From Corylus avellana (lineage: Eukaryota > Streptophyta > Magnoliopsida > Fagales > Betulaceae), in contig NC_081546.1 of assembly GCF_901000735.1 (NCBI RefSeq), positions 27,857,900 through 27,921,899 of the forward strand: 64,000 nt of DNA. Reading direction: 5' to 3'. Positions 47,457 to 58,321 of the stretch are shown one piece after another. The stretch's first letter is position 1; the number at the start of each line of letters is the position of its first letter. The position numbers and the translations under genes were made by a program. Below the pieces are notes generated by a model. That model was not told the DNA's origin. It was given only the letters and a program-made list of their open reading frames with translations, and made no database searches.

Positions 47457-50400
47457 TGGATAGTGGTTGTTCAAAACATATGACAGGTGATAAGTCACTA
47501 TTCAAAGAGCTTAAAGAAGGCAAAGGAGGTGGAAGCATCACTTATGGAGATGGCAGCAAATCGAAGGTGATTGGTCAAGGAATTGTGGAAATTACCGGTG
47601 CCCCTACTCCACAAGAAGTACTGTATGTTGAAGGTCTCCGGGCAAATTTATTGAGCATCAGTCAGTTTTGTGATTATGATTTAGTGGTCCAGTTTTCCAA
47701 GAAAGAATGCAGCATATTTGACTCTCAAGGAAAATGGTTGATGGGAGGAAAGCGCACTGCTGACAATTGCTATTGTCTCTCCTCAAATTCCCAAATAAAA
47801 TGCAATAAGGCAACCCTGGACACTGGAGAATTGTGGCATCAACGGTTGGGGCATCTAAATTTTCATGATCTAGTCAGAATTTCTAAGACAGAAGCCATAG
47901 CTGATCTACCAAAGATTCATCAGGCTGATAAAGGAAAGTGTGGCCCATGTCAATTGGGGAAACAAACTAGAACTCCTCACAAAAAGATCTCAGGTATTGT
48001 TACCTCTCGAAACTTAGAGCTTCTTCACATGGATCTCATGGGCCCTACACGGACAGCTAGTTTGGGAGGCAAGAAATACATTATGGTGATCGTAGATGAC
48101 TTCTCTCGATACACATGGGTAATTCTGTTAAGAGAAAAATCTGAAGCCTTTGCACAAGCTCAGATCTTGTTTCAGAAAATCCAAAATGAACAAGACTGTC
48201 TCATCAAGCGGATCCGAAGCGATCATGGCAGAGAATTCGAGAATTCAAGTTTTGAAGATTATTGTGCTCAGCAAGGTATCAAACAAGAATTCCCATCCCC
48301 CATAACTCCTCAACAAAATGGAGTAGTTGAACGAAAAAATCGAGTCATACAAGAAATGGCAAGAGTTATGATACATGCTAAGGATTTGGCACAACATTTT
48401 TGGGGAGAAGCAATCCATACAGCATGCCATATTGTTAATCGAGTTTTTCTCAGACCTACTACTACCAAGACACCATATGAGCTATGGTGAGGAAAGAAAC
48501 CCACTGTCAAATATTTTAGGGTGTTTGGAAGTACCTGTTACATTCTTCGTGATAGAGAAAACTTGGGGAAGTTTGATGCGAAGAGTGACGAAGGAATTTT
48601 TCTTGGATACTCTAATACAAGTCGAGCCAGTCGTGTGTATAACAAAAGAACCAAGACAGTAATGGAATCAGTAAATGTTGTCATCGATGATGAAACTACC
48701 AATGAGCATTTTGCAGAAGAAGAGCCTCAGGTTGAGGGGGAGCAAGTTGATATGTCTGATAAAACTCATGAACCTCTTAGTCCGAACAGCTCAGCAATCC
48801 GTACTTCAATACCTTCAGATACTGAAGACATGACTCCTTCACCAGTTCCACACTTGAACACTCATGCACCATCCTCCAGAGTCAAACTTAATCATCCTAG
48901 AGAAAATTTGCTGGGAAATGTTAATGAAGGATTACGTCTGCGAAACAGGGTGGTCAATCAAGTCACTTATTCTTGTTATCTCTCTCAGTTTGAACCAAAG
49001 AAGGTTAATGAGGCATTAGAAGATGAGAGTTGGGTGTCAGCTATGCATGAAGAACTCAATCAGTTTGTTAGGAATGATGTCTGGAAATTGGTTCCAAAAC
49101 CAAAAGATCAGAATATCATTGGCACTAAATGGATCTTTAAGAATAAATCTGACGAGCATGGTATAGTGGTAAGAAACAAAGCTAGATTGGTTGCTCAAGG
49201 ATACACTCAGGTTGAAGGAGTGGATTTTGATGAGACATTCGCACCAGTAGCCAGATTGGAATCTATCAGAATTTTATTGAGCATCTCATGTCATCTCCAG
49301 ATCAAATTGTATCAGATGGACGTCAAGAGTGCTTTTCTTAATGGCATTCTTCAAGAAGAAGTATATGTAGCTCAGCCAAAAGGGTTTCAGGATCCAACTT
49401 ATCCGGATCATGTTTACAAGTTGAAAAAGGCGCTTTATGGATTAAAACAAGCTCCGAGAGCTTGGTATGAACGTCTGACAACATACCTTCTTGCACATGG
49501 GTTCATCCGAGGACAGGCTGACCGTACATTGTTCATTCGTAGGAAAGCCAGTCAACTTCTCATTGTCCAAATTTATGTAGATGACATTATCTTTGGATCT
49601 ACGGTTGACTCACAGGCTCATCAGTTTTCTACAGAAATGAAGCAAGAATTTGAAATGAGTATGATTGGTGAACTGACCTATTTTCTAGGTTTTCAAGTTC
49701 AACAATCCAACAAAGGCATCTTTGTATCTCAACCAAAGTATGCAAAAGATCTTGTGAAGAGATTTGGGTTGGATGGAAAAAGTCATGCTCGCACACCCAT
49801 GAGTACGAGTATTAAGCTGAGTGCAGATGTAGCTGGAAAATCCGTTGACCAAACTTTATACAGAAGCATGATAGGCTGTCTCCTTTATCTTACAGCTAGT
49901 CGACCAGACATATCTTTCAATGTGGGTGTATGTGCTCGATTCCAAGCTAATCCAAAGGAATCCCATCTGACAGCTGTTAAACGGATCCTCAGGTATGTAA
50001 ATGGCACAATCAATTTTGGAATTTATTTCTCTACTAATACAAACCTTGAACTTGCAGGATATTCTGATGCTGACTGGGCTGGAAATGCTGATGATCGAAA
50101 GAGTACATCAGGCGGATGTTTTTATGTGGGAACGAATCTGGTCGCTTGGATGAGTAAGAAACAAAACTCTATCTCTCTGTCTACTGCTGAGGCCGAATAT
50201 ATAGCTGCTGGGAGCTGCTGTACACAGCTCATCTGGATGAAGCAACTTCTTGCAGACTATGGATTTGATCAAGGAAAAATGATTGTCTACTGTGACAATA
50301 CGAGTGCCATCAACATCTCAAAGAATCCGGTTCAACATTCACGCACGAAACACATTGACATTCGTCATCATTTCATTCGTGATTTGGTCGAGACTCAGGT

Positions 50401-50506
50401 GGTATCTCTTGAATTTATGCCTACTGAACACCAATTAGCTGACCTGTTTACAAAACCCCTAGATGGATTCCGATTGGCAATATACGGGCTCCAGAGAGGT
50501 TGTTAA
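47457..50506 (+). pseudogene. Sirevirus-type pol polyprotein with one nonsense codon
   Basis: One frame runs from the gap to 50506 and is broken only by a TGA at 48488-48490. Protease: DSGCSKHMTG at the gap edge. GAG-pre-integrase: LWHQRLGHLNFHDL. Integrase: HMDLMGPTRT, VDDFSRYTW, RSDHGREFENS and QQNGVVERKN, supplying the DDE residues. Reverse transcriptase: [19 protein letters not shown] and YVDDIIFGS. RNase [16 protein letters not shown] and [11 protein letters not shown], then [11 protein letters not shown]. The single stop in about 3 kb indicates a young insertion. Gag and the protease start are hidden by the gap. Confidence 0.93.
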
Positions 50507-51075
50507 CTCGGATTGTACTGCAGAATATTTGGCCAATTTCTCGCCATAGTCATTTGACTATCGAACGAGCAATGATGATTTATGGCATCATTACTCGTGC
50601 TGAGTTTTGTTTATGCACTCATTTCGTACTGACAATGATCGAGCTTCATGAAGATCATTCTATTGCATTACCTTATGGCGGTCTCATTACGAAGATTCTG
50701 CACGCCACTTTGCCAAAAATTGCTGCAAATGAACGTATGGAAGCTCCTGAAGGTTACTTTGGAAAAGCAACTGTGATGAAGTCCAATGCCCAACTTCGAC
50801 TTCACGCTCCAGCTGCGCAGGAGCCTCCACTTGCTCAAGAGACTACCGCTGCGTCCTCCTCAGGATCATCAGACATGCCAAGTCAATTAACTAAAATAAT
50901 TGACTTACTTCAAACTCAAGGCCGAAGCATTGAAGCCATCAACACTCGCCTAACGAATTTGGAGAAAGATGTGAAGTCCATCAAGGAAAGCCTTTGGCAA
51001 GAATATTTGGCCAATTTTTTTGTTGGTGTTGTCTGTTTAAAACTTGGTTGTTGGGTTTCTTATTTACAACTCTAG
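50500..51075 (+). CDS. Additional ORF after pol in the Sirevirus-type element
   Basis: A 191-residue frame overlaps the pol end by seven bases. It contains [20 protein letters not shown], an alanine/proline/serine-rich linker, a predicted coiled coil ([32 protein letters not shown]) and a hydrophobic C-terminus ([13 protein letters not shown]). Some Sireviruses carry an env-like or unknown ORF here with coiled-coil and membrane segments. The fit is by position and composition. An in-frame start further upstream inside pol is not needed. Confidence 0.6.
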   Translation: MLTRIVLQNIWPISRHSHLTIERAMMIYGIITRAEFCLCTHFVLTMIELHEDHSIALPYGGLITKILHATLPKIAANERMEAPEGYFGKATVMKSNAQLRLHAPAAQEPPLAQETTAASSSGSSDMPSQLTKIIDLLQTQGRSIEAINTRLTNLEKDVKSIKESLWQEYLANFFVGVVCLKLGCWVSYLQL

Positions 51076-51105
51076 TTTTTTTTTTGCTTCCTTTGTCCTT
51101 CCGAG

Positions 51106-51184
51106 ACAAAAAGGGGGAGTTATTTTGATGTGTCATTTTCATGTACTACATTACTTTTGTTCCCGAATGGCCAAAGGGGGAGTT
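51106..51184 (+). other. Duplicated polypurine tracts
   Basis: ACAAAAAGGGGGAGTT (51106-51121) and CCAAAGGGGGAGTT (51171-51184) lie about 65 bp apart. The second abuts the LTR. Multiple polypurine tracts are a reported hallmark of Sireviruses. Confidence 0.75.
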
Positions 51185-52040
51185 TGTTAGTTTAGGTTTT
51201 GGCTCATTCGGTTTACATGTATAGAGTTGAAAATGAGAATATTTAGGAAGCAGGTTCTAGAGTAATTCCGCAAATGTTTTCAAGCAGGGTCCGGACCCCA
51301 TTTCCAGAGACTTATCTTTTCAAGCAGGGTCCGGACCTCCAGAAGCAGGGTCCGGACCCCATTTCCAGAGACTTATCTTTTCAAGCAGGGTCCGGACCCC
51401 ATTTCCCGAAAGTGGATTTCTCAAGCAGGGTCCGGACCTCCAGAAGTAGGGTCCGGACCCATTTCCCGAAAATGGATTTCTCAAGCAGGGTCCGGACCTC
51501 AGATCTGCAGGGTCCGGACCTGGCGGACTTATTAGGGTTATTTTCTATTTAAACACGATTTTGCTACATTTATATGTACGTATTTTATTGAGCAAATATC
51601 AGGGTGATTAGAGAGAGAGAATTTGTTCTAGATTATTGTTGAAGAGAAAATACGTGAAGCCAATTGGAGTTCCGGTGAAAGGAAATCTTTTAGAAGAATC
51701 GTGCCAGATGTTCTGGAAAGGGCTACTGAGGTAGAAGTCAAGTGGGTCACTTGTCGTGTGCAAGGAAGAGTCAAAGGTTTTGTTATTCTTCTTGTATTCC
51801 TTATTCTTCTATTTAGTGAATTGATTTCCTGGGTTTGGCTGCCCCGGAGAGGTTTTACATTTAGAGAGTTCTCTAAATGGTTTCCTCTTCGTAACCAAAT
51901 TTCTGTGTTCTTGATTGTATATTTCATATCAGTATTTGGTTGATTTCTTAACTGCTAAGTTAGATCTGTTCTCTGGATATTTTCTGTAAAACTCCTAGAC
52001 GTGTGAGTAGGTGATAATTGGAGTCGTTTAAGAATTTTCA
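51185..52040 (+). repeat. 3' LTR of the Sirevirus-type element
   Basis: It begins TGTTAGTTTAGG right after the polypurine tract and ends GAATTTTCA where homology to TNL intron 1 (CTACCAATAAAAAATAGG) starts. It is 856 bp. A TATA-like TATTTAAA lies at 51546-51553. Confidence 0.8.
51288..51520 (+). repeat. Array of eight palindromic GGTCCGGACC decamers in the LTR
   Basis: The perfect palindrome GGTCCGGACC, usually preceded by GCAG, occurs eight times in 233 bp, arranged in larger units of about 60 bp (…TTATCTTTTCAAGCAGGGTC…). The last copy ends 26 bp before the TATA-like box. It is CpG-containing and GC-rich in an AT-rich context. The position suggests a U3 enhancer or silencing target. Confidence 0.9.
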
Positions 52041-52175
52041 CTACCAATAAAAAATAGGTAAAATTACATTTTATGTTAAAAATGATTAATTTTCAAAATA
52101 TGATCTTAATGTAAATGAAAGTTTTAATAAATTTAAAATTATATATGATAAAATAAAAAGTGTTGTTAGAAATAC

Positions 52176-52676
52176 CTGTTCCCTAAATCCCACCCGGACA
52201 AATTGGCCACTTGTATTAAGGCTGTCTTCCACCTCTGCACCTTCATTTGATCATCTTTGAATCTTTCTTCGTGTTTGACAAATGCTTCTCCAAAACTATT
52301 TCTTTGATACCGTACTTCTGATGGATCTACCTTGTAAAACACCGGTAGAACAATTTGTCCCTTTGTTTCCTTACACTCAAGGATCGTTGCAAGTTCATCC
52401 AAGCACCATGAGGAAGATGCATAGTTTTGAGAGAGTACAATGACTGAAATTCTTGACTCTATAATAGCTTTGAGAAGTGCTGGTGAAATGTTCTCACCTC
52501 TTTCGAGGGCATTATCTATGTAGGTGTGGATTCCCTTTTGATTCAAAGCTGCATATAGATGAGCAGTAAAATTGTTTCGAGCATCTTCGCCTCTAAAGCT
52601 CAAGAACACATCGTGAGCCCATTGACGGGTGACGAAAGAGGAGGAAGAGCTAGGAAGAATCTCCGATGAAGGCCAT
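52176..52676 (-). pseudogene. TNL-E: isolated TIR exon, frameshifted near the start
   Basis: It is nearly identical to exon 1 of TNL-A (HDVFLSFRGEDARNNF, WCLDELATILECKE, RYQRNSFGEAFVKHEERF). The ancestral ATG is at 52676, but a 4-bp insertion (52648-52651) creates TAG at codon 9 and shifts the frame, so the TIR is open only without that start and no other early ATG exists. The donor at 52175-52174 and intron 1 to its AG at about 52042 are preserved, but exon 2 is replaced by the end of the Sirevirus LTR. If spliced, translation would stop after SENS. No NB-ARC or LRR follows. Confidence 0.88.
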
Positions 52677-52810
52677 GGACGAAGTTGCAAGAGTACTAAT
52701 TTGCTGGAGAAAATTGAGCCGGGAATTGCAGAAGGGCGAGCAAAAGCAAGTTAATTAAGTAAATAGAAAAGTGGATGCCGCGTTGCATAATATGAAAGGA
52801 ACCTAAGTTG

Positions 52811-52835
52811 GTCCCACGTACACGTGACGTGTCAA
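52811..52835 (-). promoter_or_regulatory. Conserved W-box/G-box cluster upstream of TNL-E
   Basis: CCCACGTACACGTGACGTGTCAA is the reverse-strand counterpart of the block upstream of TNL-A. It contains a G-box core (CACGTG, 52821-52826) and the inverse W-box core (GTCAA, 52831-52835). Confidence 0.5.
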
Positions 52836-52989
52836 AAGAAAAATGAGCAAAACTTCTCGGCAACTTCCTTTCCATCTGCATGAAAATAAATATGGAGAAA
52901 AGAGACAAACAGCGCATTAAAAGTGATGTTAAAGTGGGTCCATTGTTTGAAAACAAGAAAATAATTGCACCCTAGTCCTTAGTAGATAG

Positions 52990-54388
52990 AGGATGGAAAT
53001 ATTATACGAGTAGGTGGATGAGTGCTGGCACTTTACTATATCAAATAGGGAATTTTGTATATTTATTATATTTTTTGTAACGGTGCAAATTTAATTTAAT
53101 GTTTACATAAAAAAAGAGAGTAAAATTAAATTCAAATTGCTGAAAAATCTACAATATATATGCTGTAATTTTTTAATAGAACTAATTAAGCCAAATTTAG
53201 GTTTTTTCTTTAGTGCTCGATCTGCAGACTGCAGAGCAATTGTTGTGTTATTTTGTTAGCTGGTAGTTGTAGTTGTTGCTGTTCTAGCTTTGCATGTTGG
53301 GACTGTTTGTATCGAGAAATGCTAAATATTATATTCTCATCTTATAGAGTTGACGTGACGGTGCTTATTAGCTCTTAGATCTTTTTTGTTTTCAACAAAA
53401 AATTAATTCAACTGTCGATTAACACTGTCACATTAATCTAATAAAATAAATAGCATTGCTCATTTATAAAAACTATATGTTTTACTTGGAAAAAAATCTC
53501 ATCCATCTAAAAATAATAATAATATAAAATACTCACAAAATAATTAATTTTTTTTTTTTTATATTCAAGTCATAATAGATTTTTTTTTTCTCATAAAAAA
53601 TAAAAATATCCTATGAAAAAACTGTAATAATAGAAATTAATATAGAAGAAGTCAAGTCTAAAGTTTCATACTTGTTGGCACTCATATATATATTATATCA
53701 GGAGGCTAGGGGCTCTGGGGCATAGAAAATTTTCAATCTTATCTGTCAAAAAAATAAATAAATAAATAAAAAGAAGACGGCAAATTTTAACGTTTATGTA
53801 CAACCACTACATGTTTTTTGTTTTTTTTTTGAAAGGTACACGACCACTACATGATAAGGCAGATCGAACCTCCACATCAGCAAGATTAAAACACCGCGTT
53901 TAGAACCTTAATTAACTATAATTAGGTGAGGCTGACAAGTGGGGAATAATTTAGTATTTGGATAATTGAATCTCAATAATTGTCGGAGCAGGTGGTGCTC
54001 ATGGTGGTCAGGATCGTCAGCTGGCCGGTCTCGCATCTAGGCAGCTTCGTGGTGGCTTCCAAGACTTCTGTAGATAGACAAAGATGCTTGCATGTGATGG
54101 CTTATAAATTTTCTCTCTCTTCTTCTTTTTTTTTTTTTTTTTTTTTTTCAAGTATATTTTATATTTAATTTTTTTAATTTGGATTTTAAGTAAGACATGT
54201 CTTAATATAATTGGTACTGACGTGGAACATTAACAAATTATGTCAACTTTTGTACGGCTACTGCTAACATGAACCTAATTGTGTTTTTTGCTTACCCAAG
54301 GAAATTTAATATTTTTTAAACCCCAATAAGTTATTTGTCAAAATTTCATCTACATGGACTAATTTAGTATTTTTTTTTAAAAAAAAAT
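52990..54388. other. Spacer containing the pre-insertion counterpart of the gypsy site
   Basis: 53200-53460 matches the left flank and 53460-53700 the right flank of the Tat-type element, continuous here without the element. No gene is supported. The frame at 53980-54168 ends in a poly-T run. Confidence 0.7.
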
Positions 54389-54389
54389 A

Positions 54390-54517
54390 CTAAGCTTATA
54401 AACAAATTTTACAACATGATGTGGTACAATATGATTAGGTTTCTCAAAAGTTTAATTTATCTCATTCTCAATCATGCTGTACCACATCATGTTGTAAAAG
54501 TTTGTTTGTAAGTCTAA
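54390..54517. mobile_element. Short foldback MITE
   Basis: Arms CTTATAAACAAATTTTACAA and TTGTAAAAGTTTGTTTGTAA flank inner arms ACATGATGTGGTAC and GTACCACATCATGT. It is palindromic over almost the full length and non-coding. The sequence differs from the 10113 family. Confidence 0.75.
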
Positions 54518-55765
54518 CATTCCTCTTTTTTTTTTTTTTTCCTATAAATTAATTACTACAAATAGCTAATTTTTTTATTTTTTTATTTAATTTTTTGCTT
54601 TAATCTACATGGGTGAGTTAAAACTTTAGAATATATAACTGAAATTTATGCATGAAGTTGTCATATATGTTAGAACTGATCTCCTACAAGGAGATTTAAG
54701 TATCCCACATGTCACATATGATTTAATTTATATAAGGACACTTGGCACTATCAAATACTTTCCATTTAGGTATATTGTGACGATTCATAGGATTACAAAT
54801 AAAATGACATGAGTTACTCAATTCAACTACTCTAGTCCTCCTTATATCATTACTCATGTTTATATGTTAATCTTCTCTCAAATTCTAACAATATATATAT
54901 ACTTCTATGTACTATGTCATAACTGACATAATTTGAGGTAAAATAGCAAATTCCAACAATAATGCGGCCTCAAGGAGAGGACTTGCAACACTTAGCAAAG
55001 TCGTCCATTAGGAAAATTGCAAACCCTACAAGAAAAAGAGGAAAATGAACAAACAAAAACTGTTTATAAATGCAATACCAAAAAAATACAAATTATTTTT
55101 GCGAAATCACAATCTCAAATGCACCGTTACCTTAAAAGGCATAATTAAGATCGAATCTCCCTCAAAGTAAAATTTTTAAATTTTACTAAAGAGTGAAGGA
55201 ATGATTTTGTTAAATTTGATTGATGCAATTTAATTAAGAGCTTTCCTTAAAAATAGAATTTCAAAATTTACAAGTAGAGTAGAGACTTTAAAAAATAACA
55301 TGGTTTACCAAACGCCTTTGCGATTTTAAAAAGTAACGATTTCAAAAACGTACGCAATTTTTAAAAACACAATTTTTTAAATCGTACGTATTAACGTGTA
55401 TTTATTTAATTTATGCTTGTTTATTTTCCAAGAAACTAATAAATGTTTGTATTATATCTTAGAAAGATGGATAGTATTAATTTCTATATATATTTAATGG
55501 ATATTAATTAAATATCATTCATTGCGATTTTACAAATCAATAGCATTAATTATCTCTCCATATTTTCTCCAAACGCTCGATTCTTGAAAAACAATTAATA
55601 GCTCGGAAGATGGAGAGTTTCCAAGATTTTGTTTTGTTCATAAGAATAACTGGCCGGAGAATAATTATTCTTCTCTGTAAATGCCTATTAGCAAGAGCCA
55701 AAACCCTAAAACAGTATAATTAAAAGAATTTTTCAACAGTAGTTTATTTTGAACCATATTTTGGA
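54518..55765. other. AT-rich spacer with duplicated flank modules
   Basis: 54880-54960 matches 22455-22535 directly, and 54960-55045 matches 19035-19130 and 63450-63540. 55080-55390 holds remnants of the gcgatttt MITE family. No gene is seen. Confidence 0.6.
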
Positions 55766-55780
55766 TGCCATACCTGACTT

Positions 55781-56442
55781 TTTTTTTTTTTTTTTGAGCA
55801 AAGATAGTTACTTCTCATTAGAAAATCACAAAACTAGAGCAGATTGCTCTAGTAATAAAGGGTCATGAATACAAGTAGGAGGCATACCATGCCAAGTTTC
55901 AGAAATACAATTCATTAGAGCATACTTAGCTAGATTGTGAGCCACTTTATTGCCTTCACGTTTCACAAAAGTAAGCTGCCAGTGACCGAACACCTGCAAC
56001 TCCATTTTTATGTCGTCAATCATGTGCCCCATCCAACTCCTATCAGCTTCCGTGGAATTTACCAAATCAATAACCCCTTTGGCATCACCTTCCAAATGGA
56101 CGTTGGGGCAACCCAACTCGCGGCACAACTGGATGGCAAGTAACAAAGCCAAAGCTTCAGCACCTGCTGGGGCAAGGTTCCCCATTCGTGCTGCACACCG
56201 CGCCGCCATCAAATTTCCTCGGGAATCACGCACCACCACTCCCAAGCCCATCCTACCAGAATCCCGCTCCACCGCAGCATCCCAATTCCCCTTGCACCAG
56301 TCAGGCGCCGGAGCTTTCCAGACTTGAGCAAATGGAACCTCACACGGAGATGGGCACTGCTCCCCCCTTGTTTGAGCCAAAGAAAATTCTCGAACAGCTT
56401 TTGCGGTATTCTGCAGAATGATATTTGGATGTGAGAAAGACC
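55781..56442 (-). mobile_element. 5'-truncated LINE retrotransposon with target-site duplication
   Basis: The 662-bp insert is bounded by the perfect 15-bp direct repeat TGCCATACCTGACTT (55766-55780 and 56443-56457). On the minus strand it ends in a poly-A tail (poly-T at 55779-55795 on the plus strand) and begins within an RNase H ORF. The paralogous site at 63.65 kb is continuous without the insert. These are the marks of target-primed reverse transcription. Confidence 0.95.
55826..56434 (-). CDS. LINE RNase H domain (C-terminal piece of ORF2)
   Basis: Open on the minus strand from the insert boundary to 55826. It contains WCKGNWDAAVERDSGRMGLG, AGAEALALLLAIQLCRELG, VHLEGDAKGVIDLVNS and EGNKVAHNLAKYA, the RVT_3-type RNase H of plant L1-like LINEs. 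Catalytic candidates are D of NWDAA, E of AEALA and D of EGDAKG. Endonuclease and RT are missing because of 5' truncation. The frame is intact, but there is no promoter or natural start. Confidence 0.88.
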   Translation of the reverse strand, partial: SHPNIILQNTAKAVREFSLAQTRGEQCPSPCEVPFAQVWKAPAPDWCKGNWDAAVERDSGRMGLGVVVRDSRGNLMAARCAARMGNLAPAGAEALALLLAIQLCRELGCPNVHLEGDAKGVIDLVNSTEADRSWMGHMIDDIKMELQVFGHWQLTFVKREGNKVAHNLAKYALMNCISETWHGMPPTCIHDPLLLEQSALVL

Positions 56443-56457
56443 TGCCATACCTGACTT

Positions 56458-56617
56458 GGATAGGTAGACTTATTTCCCATTAATGCCTAAGAAGAAGCCA
56501 CTTTGCTGGGAAGAAACCATTCCACATGTCAAGTCGCCAAAAGTCCTTGTCTTTATATCAAAGTCCACCAGCCCAATCATCTCAGCAACCCCTCAAAAAC
56601 TGTCCAATTCCGTTAAC
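56458..56617 (-). pseudogene. YTH-domain exon fragment, copy 1, interrupted by the LINE
   Basis: After an acceptor (TTTCAG, exon from 56617) the sequence reads VNGIGQF, then GVAEMIG in a shifted frame, VDFD and TCGMVSSQ in place of MWNGFF. It is a decayed version of the exon at 63650-63818. The family (ECT/YTHDF m6A readers) has VNGSGQFCGVAEM followed by VDFDK at this place. The continuation of the module resumes left of the LINE at 55765. Confidence 0.65.
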
Positions 56618-56619
56618 CT

Positions 56620-58321
56620 GAAATAATGAGAGTTAGAAAAGGATAGGTGTAACAGTTATATAAGTTTAGAAAAGACATTAAGACAAAAGCATGACCATAT
56701 TATCATAATCATTTAGCCAGCTCTTTAGCAGAGCAGTAATGCAATACACACAACTACCATGAGATAATGGCGCTTTCTTGGTTTTTTCTCACTTCTGCCA
56801 TTGAAATTCCTCTTCATGATTCTTACCAAGAGGATTTCCACACAATTCCAGCCAGCGGGGTAACATGATACTGCAGTGGAATACCCAGCAAAGTAGTCCA
56901 TTTGACAAATTGTAAGCACAGCTTTTGGGCGAACCTTACAAGAAAAGGAGTAAAATATCAATCAAAAAACAAAAGGCTATTGGGAATAATATTCAAAGTG
57001 GGACAGAGACAAGGGAATATGTGCTTTAGAAAGCTGTGTTTCAAACCATCTTTTACGAGGCCGGATTAGTTTCACAAGTCATAAGAAAATGGAGCAAAAC
57101 GTTTGGATAGCTTTGTAATATGTACTTCTGAAAGCCCTTAATGTTGAAACTCTTTCATACCTCTGCATTCTTTTCATAAGATCTGCTCAATTCTTCTTGT
57201 CTCCATCAGAAAAACTTACAATCAAAAAATGTCATTCTTCATATCATATAATTCCTTTTTATCTAAACACACACACAAAAAGAAGAAGAAGAAGAAGAAG
57301 AAGAAGAAGAAGGGTGCTCTGTTCCATTCTTCTTGTCCCCCACCTGAAATCCTTATATAGAAAACAATCATTCTTCATATCACAAAATTCTTTTTTATTT
57401 AAACAAACAAAGAAGAAAATTATTCATAGCCATTTACATATTCTCGTCAGTAAAATTCATAAATTTCCTCATCAAATCTAATAATAGCCAAATTATTGGG
57501 TCCATGTATATGAGATCATGCAAAAGAAAAAAAAAAAAGAAGAAGACCACCAATAGATATTAAGGTCCTTTCTGTATTAGTTCATAGCAACACTATGATC
57601 AATCTTTTATGTTAAAACAATCCATTTTCTTTTTTAGTTGTTGCTTCATTATTATTATTATTATTTTTAAAAAAAAAAATAGAGAAAAAGAAAGAAAGAC
57701 AGAAAGACAGAAAAAAGCAGATAAGCGAAAAATTTAGCTAAACTTTGAAGTAAAAGAATAATTTTAGCAAAGTTTATGTTCATCTAAACTTTATCCCTAA
57801 GCTATAAGGCTCCAAAAACTAAATTTTCATCCAAGAACTCATCAAGCAAAATTGCATGAATGACCAAATCTTTGAATTGTGTCAATTCCAATCTTACAAA
57901 AGAGCATGGCCATGATTAAGAAATGCCTAAGCATAATATTTAAACAAATAAAACAAAAAACATAAAAGTAACACCACTAGCTACCATGAATTTTGAAGTG
58001 GAATTTGCAGCAAGTGACTTGCCTACCACATTACGTAAAGCAAGCTAGTGACTCTGTCCCAAATAGTTGACTGCCCAATCTGCCCCACCCAACCTTGCTC
58101 ATGGTCAATTTGATCCATAATTAAGCGAACAAATCAAGAAGCAGATGTTGGAGCATCTGCTAATAGCCCTCTGAACCCAAAAGGGATCCTTAGAGACAAA
58201 AGCATGTGATTTGATTGATGTTTCGATTCACCAAGATGCATATCCTCTACATAGGAAATTGGTTAGCAAAGCTAAACAATTTAGTATCATTTGATTCACA
58301 AATCTCAGAAGCCATAAAATT
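56620..58321. other. 3' flank of TNL-D
   Basis: 57760-57905 mirrors the 3' flank of TNL-A (16750-16895). An (AAG)n microsatellite lies at 57278-57312. No intact gene is seen. Confidence 0.6.

Larger units (their letters stand above)
47457..52040 (+). mobile_element. Ty1/copia retrotransposon, Sirevirus type
   Basis: A nearly intact pol, an extra ORF after pol, two polypurine tracts and a long 3' LTR with palindromic repeats are together characteristic of Sireviruses (SIRE/Maximus). The right end coincides with the intron 1/exon 2 border of TNL-E. The left end is in a gap, so the target-site duplication cannot be read. Confidence 0.85.
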
